DNA of 64,000 nucleotides from Bifidobacterium actinocoloniiforme DSM 22766 (GCF_001263395.1 NZ_CP011786.1:744001-808000), one strand, 5' to 3'; positions 1 through 9,651 are shown, numbered from the stretch's first letter. Notes: generated by a model from the sequence alone, not told the origin. Numbers and translations are program-made.

Positions 1-1242
1 GCGGCCCACGGTCAGCTCGAAGCCCTCGCGGCGCATCTGCTCTGCCAGGATGGCCAGGGCCAGCTCGCCGCGACCCTGCACCTCCCAAGCATCCGGTCGA
101 TCGGTGGGCAGGACCTTAATCGAGACGTTGCCGATAAGCTCGCGGTCCAAGCGGTCCTTGAGCATACGTGCGGTCAGCTTGTGGTCCTTGCCCTCAGTTC
201 CGACCAGCGGCGAATCGTTGGTGCCAAAAGTCATTGAAATGGCGGGGTCGTCCACATGAATGAGGGGCAGAGGCTTGGGGTCGTCGGGGTCGACGATGGT
301 CTCGCCGATCATGATGTCGTCCACGCCTGCCACAGCCACGATGTCGCCGGGTCCAGCTTCCTCGTCAGGCACGCGATCCAGGCCCTGGGTGCGTAGGATC
401 TCAGTGAGCTTAAAGCGCTCCACCGAGCCATCCACACGGGACAGGCCGTACTGGGCTCCCTTCTTGAGGGTGCCGTTATAGATTCGGACCAGGCCCAGGC
501 GACCCAGGTAGTCCGAGGCGTCGATGTTGGTCACGTGCGCCTGCAGGGGGGCGCCTTCCTCGTACACGGGAGCTGGAATGTTCTTCAGGATGGCATCGAA
601 CAAGGGCTCCAGGTCATCGTTGTCAGGCAGACCACCGTCGGCGGGCTGGTTGACCGAGGCCTTGCCGGCCTTAGCCGCGCAGTAGATGACCGGCAGGTCC
701 AGCAAGGAGTCCAAATCCAGGTCCACGCCCTCCTCGGAGACATCCTGGGCCAGGCCCAGCAGAAGGTCGGTGGACTCGGAGACCACTTCGGAGATGCGGG
801 CGTCGGGACGGTCCACCTTATTGACGCACAGGATGACCGGCAGCTTGGCCTCCAGGGCCTTGCGCAAGACGAAGCGGGTCTGGGGCAGCGGCCCTTCGGA
901 GGCATCGACCAGCAGGACGACGCCGTCAACCATCGAGATGCCGCGCTCGACCTCGCCGCCGAAATCGGCGTGTCCAGGGGTGTCAACGACGTTGATCGTA
1001 ATGCCATTAGGCTCGTTCAACTCAGCCGCCAACGGGCCTGTGTACTTGACGGCCGTGTTCTTGGCCAGGATGGTGATGCCTTTCTCACGCTCCAAATCGT
1101 TGGAGTCCATGACACGGTCGGGCACCTCCTCGCGCTCGGAGAAGACGTGCGACTGCTGCAGCATGGCATTCACCAGAGTCGTCTTACCGTGATCGACGTG
1201 AGCCACGATTGCTACGTTACGAATATCTCCACGAACCGCCAT
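1..1242 (-). CDS. typA: GTP-binding protein TypA/BipA, 3' end outside window
   Basis: Ribosome-associated translational GTPase of the EF-G/LepA class. The first 414 codons are in the window; the C-terminus lies beyond position 1. All GTPase motifs are readable: the P-loop AHVDHGKTT near residue 15, DTPGHADFGGEVER (G3) and NKVDRP (G4), then the start of domain II. The family is about 600-640 residues, so roughly two thirds is present. The start is ATG at 1242 with GAGG five bases upstream. It is read leftward, away from scpB's side, with no close upstream partner. Identity is clear from the motifs and their spacing; TypA rather than LepA or EF-G is inferred from the N-terminal wording and the GGEVER motif. 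Confidence 0.93.
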   Translation of the reverse strand, partial: MAVRGDIRNVAIVAHVDHGKTTLVNAMLQQSHVFSEREEVPDRVMDSNDLEREKGITILAKNTAVKYTGPLAAELNEPNGITINVVDTPGHADFGGEVERGISMVDGVVLLVDASEGPLPQTRFVLRKALEAKLPVILCVNKVDRPDARISEVVSESTDLLLGLAQDVSEEGVDLDLDSLLDLPVIYCAAKAGKASVNQPADGGLPDNDDLEPLFDAILKNIPAPVYEEGAPLQAHVTNIDASDYLGRLGLVRIYNGTLKKGAQYGLSRVDGSVERFKLTEILRTQGLDRVPDEEAGPGDIVAVAGVDDIMIGETIVDPDDPKPLPLIHVDDPAISMTFGTNDSPLVGTEGKDHKLTARMLKDRLDRELIGNVSIKVLPTDRPDAWEVQGRGELALAILAEQMRREGFELTVGR

Positions 1243-1333
1243 CAAAACCTCATTCTCAAACGCTGCTCAACTCTTGGCAGACAAACCCTCGCAATGATAC
1301 GCGCATCAGGTGACAGAAAAGTACAGCATCGCT

Positions 1334-2023
1334 TCAAACCTGCCGCTGCCCATGATCAGGAACGACCCCAGGGCCGCTCCCCTGGTCCGGCCGAACCCCA
1401 CGCAAGGCCGCCATCTCCTGGACCGCCGTGCCCTCATCCGGCAGGAAAGGAGCCAGGGAAGGCAGCTCGTCGACCGAATCCACGCCCATAAGCTCTAAGA
1501 AAAGCCCCGTGGTCACCAGCAGGGCGGCACGGCTCTCAGGATCCAACCCTTCCTCCCTTACCAGGCCACGCACCAGCAAGGAACGGATGACCCCGTCCGA
1601 ATTGACCCCTCGGATGCCCGCCACCTGAGCTCGGGTGATGGGCTGCCTGTAGGCGATGATCGCCAAAGCCTCCAGCGCGGCCTGACTCAGGTGAGCGCTT
1701 TGCCCCTGGGTGGCGAAGGCAGCGACTACCGGTTGGTAGACAGGCAAAGTAGCGAAGCGCCAGCCACGGGCGGAACGCCGCAACTGGAAGCCATGCCCCT
1801 CCCGCTCCAAGCGGTGGCTCAACCCCTCCAGGCAGGATTCAACCTCTGCCGCCCCGGCTTGCAGGGCGCAAGCCAGATCCTGAGCCTGCTGGGGCTGGTC
1901 GACGGCCATTAAAACAGCCTCAAGGCAGGCGTCAAGGCCACCAGGGAAATCGGCTGGGTTCAGAGGCTTTGCCCTGTGATCCTCCGGGTCCTCCTGGGGC
2001 CGCGCCCGCTCCTGCTCACTCAT
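1334..2023 (-). CDS. scpB: Segregation and condensation protein B (ScpB)
   Basis: Winged-helix subunit that, with ScpA, bridges the SMC heads in bacterial condensin. The 229-residue product has the typical central sequence LSQAALEALAIIAYRQPITR followed by the IRGVNSD segment, which is diagnostic for ScpB. The start is ATG at 2023, which overlaps the scpA stop by four bases (ATGA), so the two are translationally coupled. A longer reading frame runs upstream through scpA but lacks ScpB sequence. The C-terminus is longer than the core domain and low in recognisable sequence. The partner smc gene is in the same window at 19.5-23.2 kb. Confidence 0.92.
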   Translation of the reverse strand: MSEQERARPQEDPEDHRAKPLNPADFPGGLDACLEAVLMAVDQPQQAQDLACALQAGAAEVESCLEGLSHRLEREGHGFQLRRSARGWRFATLPVYQPVVAAFATQGQSAHLSQAALEALAIIAYRQPITRAQVAGIRGVNSDGVIRSLLVRGLVREEGLDPESRAALLVTTGLFLELMGVDSVDELPSLAPFLPDEGTAVQEMAALRGVRPDQGSGPGVVPDHGQRQV

Positions 2024-2832
2024 GCGAAATCCTCCTCGCTCATCCGCTCCAGCCACTCGCTCGTTGGACCGCCGACCCAGCGTAGGGAGAGAGGCTCGAA
2101 TGGCCCTGCTTGCTTGTATTGCAGGTCCTGCTGGCGGAAAAGCACCAGTACGGCCAGAAAACGGCCCACGACTTCCAGCCGACTGTGGGCGTCCGCAATC
2201 AACGTGGCGAACGCCACCGGCCTTCCATCCGCCTGGACCAGCCGGTCGCGCACCAGTCGGGCCTGCTCTCGCAAGTCCACCAGGGGCACGTGGAGCTGGG
2301 CCACAGCGACCTCGCTGACCGGCGCGTTGGCCAAGGCGCGCGCCGCCAGACGCGCCAGCTGCTCCCCAGTCGTCGTCCAAACCAAGGCTGGCAGGGCCGC
2401 CGCGATATCAGCGTCCACCTGACCTGGGTGGGGATATGCGGCGACGTTTTCCTGCATCTGATCGCCAAAGCGCTCGGCGGCCTCTTTGAAGGCCTTGTAT
2501 TGCAAGAGGCGTGCGAAGAGGAGATCGCGTTCGCGAAGGGCTTCCATCGACTGCTCGTCAGTTGCCTGACCGCTGCGGTCAGGCAGTAGAGCCGCTGACT
2601 TGGCCTCCACCAGAATCGATGCCACATCCAGGAAGGAGCTTGCCTCATCCATGCTCTGGGCTAGGTCCAGCCGCCGCACATAGCTCAGAAACTCCTCGGT
2701 GATGACTCCCAGGGAGACCTCAGTCAGCTCCAGCCGCCGGTTGGCCAACATGCCGAGCAGAGCGTCAAAAGGACCCTGGTAGACATCGAGCTCAACCGAG
2801 AATCCTGGGGCCGCCTCACGCTGGTCGTTCAC
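2020..2832 (-). CDS. scpA: Segregation and condensation protein A (ScpA)
   Basis: Kleisin subunit of the SMC-ScpAB complex, which organises and segregates the chromosome. The 270-residue protein starts with the conserved kleisin N-terminus (VYQGPFDALLGMLANRRLEL), has the central acidic linker and ends in a winged-helix region (RFLAVLVLFRQQDL). The start is GTG at 2832, sharing the four bases GTGA with the parA stop. It is therefore the middle gene of a coupled parA-scpA-scpB unit read leftward. Length and motif order match the family. Confidence 0.93.
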   Translation of the reverse strand: MNDQREAAPGFSVELDVYQGPFDALLGMLANRRLELTEVSLGVITEEFLSYVRRLDLAQSMDEASSFLDVASILVEAKSAALLPDRSGQATDEQSMEALRERDLLFARLLQYKAFKEAAERFGDQMQENVAAYPHPGQVDADIAAALPALVWTTTGEQLARLAARALANAPVSEVAVAQLHVPLVDLREQARLVRDRLVQADGRPVAFATLIADAHSRLEVVGRFLAVLVLFRQQDLQYKQAGPFEPLSLRWVGGPTSEWLERMSEEDFA

Positions 2833-3668
2833 GCCACGATGCCGCGCGCGACCAGTTCCCGGGCCACCTCCCGGTACTCCTTGGCCGTCTTGTGCTGGGG
2901 GGCGTACATGGTGATTGGCGCGCCTGAGACGGTGGCGTCCGGCAGCTTGATCGACCTGGTGATCACCGAATGGAACACCTTGTCTTTGAAAGCCTCATAA
3001 ATTCGTTGAAGGACCTCATCCGAGTGCAGAGTGCGGGTGTACATGGTGACCAGGACCCCGTAGACCTGAAGGTCAGGATTGATGCGGGTGCGCACCTTCT
3101 CAATCGACTGCATGAGCAAGGCGACCCCGCGCAAAGCAAAGAACTCCGCGGCCACAGGAATGATGACCCCGTCGGCAGCGGTGAGGGCGTTGACGGTCAG
3201 CAAGCCTAGCGAAGGCTGGCAGTCCACGATGATCACGTCGTACTCGTCGATCAGTGGCTTCAGGGTCGAAGCCAGGACCTGCTCGCGCCCCACCTCGGTG
3301 ACCAACTGCACCTCGGCGGCCGACAGGTCGATGTTGGCGGGAATGATGTCCAGGTTGTCGAAGCGGCTGTGCATGACCACTTCGTGCACGTCCAGGCTCG
3401 GATCGAACAGAGCCGTGTATATAGTGTTCTCCACGCTATTGGCGTTGATGCCGAGGCCCACAGTCGCGGCCCCTTGTGGGTCGAAGTCCACAATCAGCAC
3501 CCGGCGCCCGTAAGTGCTCAAGGCTCCGCCTATGTTGATCGAACTAGTCGTCTTGCCGACCCCGCCCTTTTGATTGCACATGGCTATGACCCGTGCCGGG
3601 CCATGCTGGCTGAGCGGCCGGGGGGCTGCGAACGTCTCGTATTCGCGTCCTAATAAATCCGTAGGCAT
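2829..3668 (-). CDS. parA: ParA/Soj-type chromosome-partitioning ATPase
   Basis: Deviant Walker-A ATPase of the ParA/MinD family. The P-loop KGGVGKTT lies at residues 34-41, the second Walker motif VDFDPQGAA near residue 62, and VDCQPSLG near 147. At 279 residues it matches Soj/ParA length. No parB lies beside it; instead it heads the scpA-scpB unit, an arrangement common in Actinobacteria, where the main parAB pair sits near the origin. It is thus more likely the ScpAB-linked ParA paralogue than the origin-proximal ParA. The start at 3668 is followed by a 25-residue lead before the ATPase core. The 130 bases up to xerD hold no gene. Confidence 0.9.
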   Translation of the reverse strand: MPTDLLGREYETFAAPRPLSQHGPARVIAMCNQKGGVGKTTSSINIGGALSTYGRRVLIVDFDPQGAATVGLGINANSVENTIYTALFDPSLDVHEVVMHSRFDNLDIIPANIDLSAAEVQLVTEVGREQVLASTLKPLIDEYDVIIVDCQPSLGLLTVNALTAADGVIIPVAAEFFALRGVALLMQSIEKVRTRINPDLQVYGVLVTMYTRTLHSDEVLQRIYEAFKDKVFHSVITRSIKLPDATVSGAPITMYAPQHKTAKEYREVARELVARGIVA

Positions 3669-3798
3669 ACCTTTACACTACCAACATCCGTTAAGGAGTG
3701 GCTTCCGGCGCTTCCAAGCCAGTCAGAACCGACTCCCACCAAGCCCCAAGCCCCTCATCCTCCGCTATATACGCTTTCAGTATATTCGCCCCCCTACC

Positions 3799-4734
3799 TC
3801 AACGCGCCCTCGGATGGGCGGTCTGGTAGGCCTCGATAAGGCGCTGGGGGCTCACATGGGTGTATATCTGGGTCGTCGTGACCGAAGCGTGTCCCAGCAG
3901 CTCCTGGACCGTGCGCACATCCGCGCCCCCCTCAATCAGGTGGGTGGCGAACGAGTGACGCAGGGTATGAGGATGGACGGGTCGGTCGATGCCGGCTCGG
4001 TCGGCGGCCTGCCGGACCACCTGCCAGACCGACTGGCGTGACAGTCGGCGGCCCCGTTTGTTGAGGAAGACGGCGCTCATCTCCGGTGCCTTGCTCGCCT
4101 TGCGACCCAAGCCGGGCCGGCCCACGGACAGGTAGGCCTCCAGGGCCCGGCGGGCGTAGGACCCGACCGGCACCAGCCGTTGCTTGGACCCCTTGCCCGT
4201 CAGCCGGACCAAGCTTTGCGCCAGGTCCAAGTCCCCCAGGTCGGCCCCCACGGCCTCACTGACCCGGCAACCAGTGGCGTACATGAACTCCAGCAGGGCC
4301 CGGTCGCGTAACGACACCGGATCCTCGTCCCCGGGGACCGCAGCGGCGGCCAGGAGGCGGGAGACTTCGTCGATTGAGAGCACATCGGGCAGACGCGAGG
4401 CCCCCCCGGGAGCCTTGACGCCCTGGGAGACATCCACGTCCACAAGCCCCTGGCCCAGGGCGAAGCGGTGGAACTCGTGGACGGCGGCTAGCCTGCGGGC
4501 TTTGCTGGCAGAGGATTCACCGTCGAGCGAAGCCAGGAAATCCTGCACATCACTGCGCTCCACCCGCCGCACATCACCCTTGCCACGCCCGCGCAACCAC
4601 GCCGTGTAAAGGGCTAAATCGCCGCGGTAGGCCTGGACGGTGGCCGGAGCCAGGCCGCGTTCGACGCCGGTATGGACCATGAACTGCTCGGTCAATCCGC
4701 TAAGCTCTGTGGGGTTCCCGTTCATGGAGCTCAC
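3799..4734 (-). CDS. xerD: Tyrosine recombinase XerD
   Basis: Site-specific recombinase that resolves chromosome dimers at dif. The 311-residue protein has an N-terminal SAM-like core-binding domain and a C-terminal catalytic domain with the complete active site: R157 (TGCRVSE), K181 (GKGSK), H256 and R259 (HPHTLRH), H282 (LGHAS) and Y291 (TTQIYTHV). Length and the chromosomal setting between parA-scpAB and the rplT operon favour the housekeeping XerD over a mobile-element integrase; XerC cannot be excluded. The start is ATG at 4734; the upstream 110 bases contain the rplT operon terminator. Confidence 0.9.
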   Translation of the reverse strand: MSSMNGNPTELSGLTEQFMVHTGVERGLAPATVQAYRGDLALYTAWLRGRGKGDVRRVERSDVQDFLASLDGESSASKARRLAAVHEFHRFALGQGLVDVDVSQGVKAPGGASRLPDVLSIDEVSRLLAAAAVPGDEDPVSLRDRALLEFMYATGCRVSEAVGADLGDLDLAQSLVRLTGKGSKQRLVPVGSYARRALEAYLSVGRPGLGRKASKAPEMSAVFLNKRGRRLSRQSVWQVVRQAADRAGIDRPVHPHTLRHSFATHLIEGGADVRTVQELLGHASVTTTQIYTHVSPQRLIEAYQTAHPRAR

Positions 4735-4780
4735 TGTAATCCCCTGCTCATCCAGCCAAACACTGGCCTAGAATACGCGG

Positions 4781-4802
4781 AAACCCCGCGCAAGGCGGGG
4801 CT
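4781..4802 (-). terminator. Intrinsic terminator of the infC-rpmI-rplT operon
   Basis: On the minus strand AGCCCCGC and GCGGGGTTT pair around a four-base CTTG loop, followed by a short T run. It lies 45 bases after the rplT stop and before xerD. Confidence 0.7.
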
Positions 4803-4847
4803 CCAATCGTCCGGCCCTTAAGGCCTGACTCTGCGCTGAGCCGTGGC

Positions 4848-5231
4848 TCAGGCGGCGACGGGCGCGTTCACATCGGCGGGCAGAGCCTTCTTAGCCTCTT
4901 CCACTATCGCGTTGAAGGTGTCGATGTCGGAGACCGCCAGCTCGGCCAGGGCGCGACGGTCCAGGTCAATGCCAGCCAGGCGCAGGCCCTGGATGAAGCG
5001 GTTGTAAGTAATGCCCTGAGCGCGGCAACCAGCGTTGATGCGCTGAATCCACAGCTTGCGGAAGTCACCCTTGCGGGCCTTGCGGTCGCGGTAGTTGTAG
5101 TTGTAGGAATGGAGGAGCTGTTCCTTGGCCTTGCGGTAGAGGCGGGAGCGCTGTCCACGATAGCCCGAAGCCCTATCCAGTACGACCCTACGCTTCTTAT
5201 GCGCGTTTACTGCCCTCTTGACACGTGCCAT
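4848..5231 (-). CDS. rplT: 50S ribosomal protein L20 (bL20)
   Basis: Large-subunit protein that binds 23S rRNA early in assembly and, in several bacteria, represses its own operon. The 127-residue sequence begins [20 protein letters not shown] and carries the conserved [15 protein letters not shown] and [11 protein letters not shown] segments. It has a slightly extended Ala-rich C-terminus compared with the usual 117-120 residues. It is the last gene of infC-rpmI-rplT, 64 bases after rpmI, and is followed by a GC-rich terminator. Confidence 0.97.
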   Translation of the reverse strand: MARVKRAVNAHKKRRVVLDRASGYRGQRSRLYRKAKEQLLHSYNYNYRDRKARKGDFRKLWIQRINAGCRAQGITYNRFIQGLRLAGIDLDRRALAELAVSDIDTFNAIVEEAKKALPADVNAPVAA

Positions 5232-5295
5232 GTTCTTTCCTCAGCTTTCTAAGATCTCTTGAGACTTACCGATGATGCTCATTCAGCTCGGCGGC

Positions 5296-5490
5296 TTACT
5301 TGTTCAGCATCTTCCTCATGTTCTTGGCCTGGCTCTTGGCAAGCACGGCATCGCGCGAGAGGGCGCGGCGCTTGCGGGCCGACTTGTGCTCAAGATTGTG
5401 GCGCATGCTGCTCCCAGCCTGCATGAGCTTGCCCGTGCCAGTGACGCGGACCCGCTTTGATGCGGCGGAATTACTTTTCATCTTCGGCAT
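5296..5490 (-). CDS. rpmI: 50S ribosomal protein L35 (bL35)
   Basis: Small basic large-subunit protein, 64 residues, beginning [20 protein letters not shown], the family signature. Its start lies 20 bases inside the 3' end of infC in another frame, so translation of the two is probably coupled. This order, IF3-L35-L20, is the near-universal bacterial arrangement. Confidence 0.97.
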   Translation of the reverse strand: MPKMKSNSAASKRVRVTGTGKLMQAGSSMRHNLEHKSARKRRALSRDAVLAKSQAKNMRKMLNK

Positions 5491-6214
5491 TGCTGCCCTC
5501 CTTGGATGTTATCTTCTTCGTGGAAGTCTGCTTGTCGTCCGGCTCGGAGTCGATTCGGGCCACCTCGGCCTGCGCCTCTCCTTCAGCCTGGACCTTAGCC
5601 CCCTGGCCCTCCTGCTTTGCGGCCAAGCGGGCGGCCTGCCGGGCTTGACGCTCGGCTCGGGCCTGATTGCCGCGACGGCGCTGCTCGGACTGGGTGTGGA
5701 CTTTCTTGCCCTTGGGCGAGAGGGTCATGATGATATTGCGACCCTCCTGCTTGGGCGAAGACTCGATCGAACCCAAATCAGCGACCTCATCGGCCAAGCG
5801 CTTGAGCAGTTCGACGCCACCAATCGGCCGGCGCTGCTCACGGCCACGCAGCATAATCGTGACCTTGACCTTGTCGCCTGCGGACAGGAAGCGGGCCACA
5901 TGGCCCTTTTTGACCTGGAAATCATGCTCGTCGATCTTCAGGCGGAAGCGAATCTCCTTGATTTCGGCCGCCGTCTGGTTGCGACGGGCCTGGCGGGCCT
6001 TGACCTTCTCGGTGTACTTGTACTTTCCGTAGTCAATGAGCTTGGCCACCGGGGGTTTGGCCTGAGGCGCCACCTCGACCAAATCGAGGCTGGCTTCCTT
6101 GGCCAGGTTGAGGGCGACCGAGGTCGCGATAATCCCCACCTGCTCGCCGTTCGGACCGATCAGACGCACCTGGGATGCCCGTATGTCGTCGTTAATCCGT
6201 GGTTCTTCGCTAAT
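5471..6214 (-). CDS. infC: Translation initiation factor IF-3, ATT start
   Basis: IF-3 binds the 30S subunit and checks start-codon/anticodon pairing. The N-domain begins [19 protein letters not shown] and the C-domain includes [11 protein letters not shown] and the [12 protein letters not shown] segment. The reading frame is open to a TGA at 6239-6241 but contains no ATG, GTG or TTG before the GTG at 6169, which would delete the conserved RIN segment. An ATT codon at 6214 lies five bases after AAGGAG; ATC at 6217 is the alternative but only two bases from it. ATT also matches the known AUU start of infC used for autoregulation in E. coli. With this start the product is 247 residues, longer than the usual 170-180 because of a charged, Ala/Gln/Glu-rich C-terminal tail of about 65 residues, a tail seen in actinobacterial IF-3. 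Confidence 0.93.
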   Translation of the reverse strand: MSEEPRINDDIRASQVRLIGPNGEQVGIIATSVALNLAKEASLDLVEVAPQAKPPVAKLIDYGKYKYTEKVKARQARRNQTAAEIKEIRFRLKIDEHDFQVKKGHVARFLSAGDKVKVTIMLRGREQRRPIGGVELLKRLADEVADLGSIESSPKQEGRNIIMTLSPKGKKVHTQSEQRRRGNQARAERQARQAARLAAKQEGQGAKVQAEGEAQAEVARIDSEPDDKQTSTKKITSKEGSNAEDEK

Positions 6215-6417
6215 GATGACTCCTTCTACCGCTGCTTCTCACATTGCCGCGAAGCTCCCGAAGATGGACCGGGTCATGCGTCCATGCAGCTGGACGCGGC
6301 GCCTTCGGGCAGTGCCCTGGTCACCGGACGAGGTCCGATCTCATCAACCCGGAGCCGTAAAAGGCCCCCAGGTGGGAAGTTCCGCTTTCTTGATTGCTCA
6401 AGCCTGGAATCACTATA
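6215..6417 (-). promoter_or_regulatory. infC operon leader with candidate -10
   Basis: A TATAGT -10-like hexamer on the minus strand lies at 6412-6417, about 200 bases upstream of the infC start. The long leader between is GC-rich with several possible stem-loops. Leaders of infC-rpmI-rplT operons are often autoregulatory (IF-3 and L20), so control is plausible. No published leader motif was matched and the -35 is weak. Confidence 0.35.
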
Positions 6418-6529
6418 GCACAAGAAGACGGACAGGGTTTCCCGACGCTTCCCCCCTCCCCACGCCCAAGGCGCGACGAAGGAGGCTGGCCCAACATCAT
6501 TGAACCCGCAAAGGACCACGAACGTCGTA

Positions 6530-6985
6530 GCGCGCTACCGAACCCATGCAGCTGCGGAATCCGCACACCTGAAAGGTGCTTGGGAATGAGTTGCAAGGAC
6601 AGCGCCTCCGTAGTACGTTCCCAGGCGACTCCAACGACCATATCGGACGAGGCCATCTTCCACAACAAGGATTGGGCCGCGTCCCCGACAGCCACCCGCC
6701 GCCGGGACACATCGAGAATCTCACCGGTGCCAACCACCACCGCATGCACCCGGAACTTCTCCTGCGACCGCTGCCGCAGCTCCAGGGCCGAATCACCCTC
6801 GCGATTGACTGTGAACTCTATAATTCCCTGGTCCTTGGCCTGGGCCAATATGCGGGACACGGTGAATGGCGTCGCTCTGCTTTGAGCTGGACGCCATCCG
6901 CGCATCGCTGGCTTGCGTCTGAGTATAGTGCGTCAGCCAGGGCGCGACGCACGCTCGAGGAAGACGACGGGGCCACGAGGGCCAC
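6530..6985 (-). pseudogene. Remnant of a SorC/DeoR-type sugar-responsive regulator
   Basis: One minus-strand frame reads TPFTVSRILAQAKDQGIIEF, the end of a SorC-family helix-turn-helix, followed by the opening of the sugar-binding domain (VVVGTGEILD..VAVGDAAQSLL..DMVVGVAWERT..LSGVRIPQLHGFG). The preceding helices continue in a different frame (ALADALYSDASQRCADGVQL near 6900-6960), and sequence after GFG near 6530 no longer resembles the family, which normally needs about 300 residues. So the gene has lost its 3' two thirds and has at least one frameshift. It sits between infC and msrAB and is not expected to be functional. Confidence 0.6.
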
Positions 6986-6989
6986 CAGC

Positions 6990-7958
6990 TCACCCGGCGC
7001 GGTCCACGACCTCCAAATAGGCGCCATACCCTTGAGCCTCCATGTCCTCGCGGGGAATGAAGCGCAGGGCCGACGAATTCATGCAGTAACGCAAGCCACC
7101 GAGCTCCCGGGGCCCGTCTGTGAACACATGGCCCAGGTGGGAGTCGGAAGCCTGGGCGCGCACTTCAATCCTCGGTCTGCCCAGCAGCTTGAAATCCTTG
7201 CGTTCGGTCAACGACCGCCGATTGATGGGCTTGGAGAATGAGGGCCAGCCGCAGCCCGCGTCGAACTTGTCAGCCGAGGAGAACAACGGTTCTCCGCTCA
7301 CCCGGTCCACGTAAATGCCCGGACGGAAGTCAGCGTCGTAAGCGTTCTCGAAAGGCCGCTCAGTGGCCGCCTGCTGGGTCACTCGGTACTGCAGGGGGTC
7401 CAGCGCCCAGATCTGTTCGATGAACCGCTGCCGCCTGGCCACCCCGGCGATCCGATCGGCGGATATGTGGCAGTAGCCATCCGGATGCTTGCGCAAGTAG
7501 TCCTGGTGGGACTCCTCAGCCAAGTAGAAGTTGCGCAACTCCTCCACCTCCACCACAGGCTCGCGCCCCTCCCTATCAGCCAGCTGCTTGAGCGCCCGTC
7601 GGAACACTGGCTCCTGCTCGGCCCGGCGGTCCGGCTCCCAATACATGCCGGACCGGTACTGCCGCCCGCGGTCATTGCCTTGCCGATCGCGCGAAAACGG
7701 GTCGATCACATCCACGAACAGCAGGGTCAGCGTACGCAAGGTCAGCATCTGGGGGTCGTAAACCACCTCCACGCATTCGACCGCGTCCGTGCCGCCCGCG
7801 CACACCTGCTCGTAGCTCGGCGACTCCACTCGCGATTGCGCGTATCCCACCCGGGTGGAACGGACTCCGGACACGCCCTGCAGATAGCGCTCAAGCCCCC
7901 AGAAACAGCCACCCGCCAGGTAGGCCGACTCCAATTGGCGTGCCTTAACTTCGCTCAT
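6990..7958 (-). CDS. msrAB: Bifunctional methionine sulfoxide reductase MsrA-MsrB
   Basis: Fusion enzyme that repairs both epimers of oxidised methionine with thioredoxin. The MsrA half (about residues 10-165) has the catalytic GGCFWG motif with C18; the MsrB half (about 185-320) has [15 protein letters not shown] and the catalytic cysteine C292 in RYCMNS. The two CxxC pairs that bind zinc in many MsrB proteins are absent, so this is the zinc-free form. At 322 residues it has the usual length of A-B fusions. It stands alone, leftward, with its start at 7958. Confidence 0.95.
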   Translation of the reverse strand: MSEVKARQLESAYLAGGCFWGLERYLQGVSGVRSTRVGYAQSRVESPSYEQVCAGGTDAVECVEVVYDPQMLTLRTLTLLFVDVIDPFSRDRQGNDRGRQYRSGMYWEPDRRAEQEPVFRRALKQLADREGREPVVEVEELRNFYLAEESHQDYLRKHPDGYCHISADRIAGVARRQRFIEQIWALDPLQYRVTQQAATERPFENAYDADFRPGIYVDRVSGEPLFSSADKFDAGCGWPSFSKPINRRSLTERKDFKLLGRPRIEVRAQASDSHLGHVFTDGPRELGGLRYCMNSSALRFIPREDMEAQGYGAYLEVVDRAG

Positions 7959-8211
7959 CGTTCATCCCCTCGCTTCTGCGCCAGCTCCTCCAGCCCAGTA
8001 CCCGCACAACAGCTCCCACCCCTCCCGTATTCCGTCACGGCTCCCACTATCCTTCCATCCCACACCCTCTCGTATAGCCGCCCGTGCCCCCCTCCCCTCA
8101 CAGGCCCCCGCCACCCCTCCCTGCCGGTTTCCGCCCCCACTCGCTAGGCTGGGAACCATAGGGCGCCAGCCGTGGGACGGTGGCATAGGGCGAGCGGAGA
8201 GCGAGGCGGGA

Positions 8212-9000
8212 ATGTCTCAGGCAAACGGCAGGGATGTCTGCCTGGTGTTCGGCGCAGGCGACTACTACGACAGCCTGGCCGAACCGGGGTGCCTAGAAAG
8301 CCACGGCCTGGTAATCGCGGCGGACGGCGGCGCCGACCGGGCCCGGGCCGCGGGACTGGAGCCCGACCTGATCGTGGGAGATTTCGACTCAATCTCCTCT
8401 CCTCCCCAGGGAGCGGATGGCGGTGTCATTCGTCTGCCGGCCGAAAAAGACGACACCGACATGCAGGCGGCCCTCAAACTCGGCTGGGCGCGCAGCTTCC
8501 GTCGCTTCACCATCCTGGGCGGGCTGGGCGGCAGAATCGACCATTCGATCGCGAACGTGGCCTGCCTATGCTTGCTGGCCCAGAGCGGTGGCCACGGGGT
8601 GCTGGTAGGCGATGGACTGGCCCTCACCGTCATTCGCGACGGCCGGCTGGACTTCCCCGCCTGGTGGCCCAGCCCGGAGGACGGCCGCATGGTCTCGGTC
8701 TTCTCCGCCTCCGACATCTCGCGCGAAGTCAGCGAAACAGGACTCAAATACGGCTTGGAGCGGGCGGAACTGGACCAGGGCATGAGCTGCGGTTCCGGGG
8801 TCAGCAACGAGTTCCTGGACGGCCATCCGGCTCGGATCGAAGTGGGCCAGGGCAGTCTGATCGTCAGCTACCCGCTGTCCGCGCCCAGGCCCAGCTGGCA
8901 CACCAGTCTGGAACCCGCTGGCAATCTGGGCCCACTGGACACCTCGCCCTCGGCCCGGCTCAACCGCATCAGACCAGTGGAGCCGCCCGGCGACGCATGA
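8212..9000 (+). CDS. thiN: Thiamine pyrophosphokinase
   Basis: Transfers pyrophosphate from ATP to thiamine to give thiamine diphosphate, the cofactor of phosphoketolase and transketolase in this kind of organism. Motifs read ADGGADRAR (near 43), VGDFDSI (near 60), KDDTDMQ (near 83) and GGLGGRIDH (near 103), the standard order for the TPK catalytic domain. The C-terminal part corresponds to the thiamin-binding domain (residues about 155-225). The protein is 262 residues, with a proline-rich tail. It is followed, 76 bases downstream, by the ArsC/Spx-like gene in the same direction. Confidence 0.92.
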   Translation: MSQANGRDVCLVFGAGDYYDSLAEPGCLESHGLVIAADGGADRARAAGLEPDLIVGDFDSISSPPQGADGGVIRLPAEKDDTDMQAALKLGWARSFRRFTILGGLGGRIDHSIANVACLCLLAQSGGHGVLVGDGLALTVIRDGRLDFPAWWPSPEDGRMVSVFSASDISREVSETGLKYGLERAELDQGMSCGSGVSNEFLDGHPARIEVGQGSLIVSYPLSAPRPSWHTSLEPAGNLGPLDTSPSARLNRIRPVEPPGDA

Positions 9001-9076
9001 ACCCCGCATGCCGGGCGGCTCCGGCAACGTAGATAAGCGATTAACCACAGCCACCACATACAAGGAAGCGTTCACC

Positions 9077-9463
9077 ATGGCCGACCACGCGCAAACCCTA
9101 TTCATCTGCTATCCGCGCTGCTCAACCTGCGCCAAGGCCCGCGCCTGGTTGGATGGGCACGGGGTGGATTACGTCGAGCGCGATATCAAGACAGACAACC
9201 CCACGTACGAGGAGCTCAAACGCTGGTGGCAACTCAGCGGGCTGCCCGTCAAGCGTTTCTTCAACACCTCGGGCATGTCCTACCGGCGGTTGGAAGCGGA
9301 CCAGCGACCCGACGCCCTGGGCGACGACGAGGCCCTCCATCTGCTGGCCACCGACGGCATGCTGGTCAAGCGCCCGATTCTGGTGGACGACGGGCAGGTT
9401 CTTGTGGGCTTCCGCATGAGCGATTGGGAGGGTCATCTTAACGCCCAGCCGCACAAGAATTGA
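9077..9463 (+). CDS. ArsC/Spx-family thioredoxin-fold protein
   Basis: A 128-residue protein with YPRCSTCAKARAWLD at the N-terminus, the CxxC version of the ArsC-family active site, and the closing KRPILVDDGQVLVGF segment typical of YffB/ArsC-like proteins. Enzymes of this fold reduce arsenate or act as redox-linked regulators (Spx). Without a neighbouring arsenic gene, true arsenate reduction is unlikely. ATG at 9077 preceded by AAGGAAG was chosen; a longer frame from 9008 has no family sequence. Confidence 0.85.
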   Translation: MADHAQTLFICYPRCSTCAKARAWLDGHGVDYVERDIKTDNPTYEELKRWWQLSGLPVKRFFNTSGMSYRRLEADQRPDALGDDEALHLLATDGMLVKRPILVDDGQVLVGFRMSDWEGHLNAQPHKN

Positions 9464-9651
9464 GCGAATGAACATGGAAAGCCACAACAAATTACCACAT
9501 TTTGAATGTTCGTTTAGAAGGACTCACAAGAAAGATATTCGCAAGGTGGAAGTACATGCTGAGCGTTAGAATATGAGTCGTTAGCAACAAATGACCGCCG
9601 CTGGCCGATTCACATTAGGCCGGCGACTGGTCAGAGTCTGAGGGAGTATAC

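Noticed and set aside
535-1491. Long plus-strand frame of 318 codons
   Set aside because: It is the antisense shadow of typA and the scpB end; the minus-strand frame contains all GTPase motifs.
3799-4734. xerD as an integrase of a mobile element
   Set aside because: Flanked by core genes, no att repeats nearby, and housekeeping Xer length.
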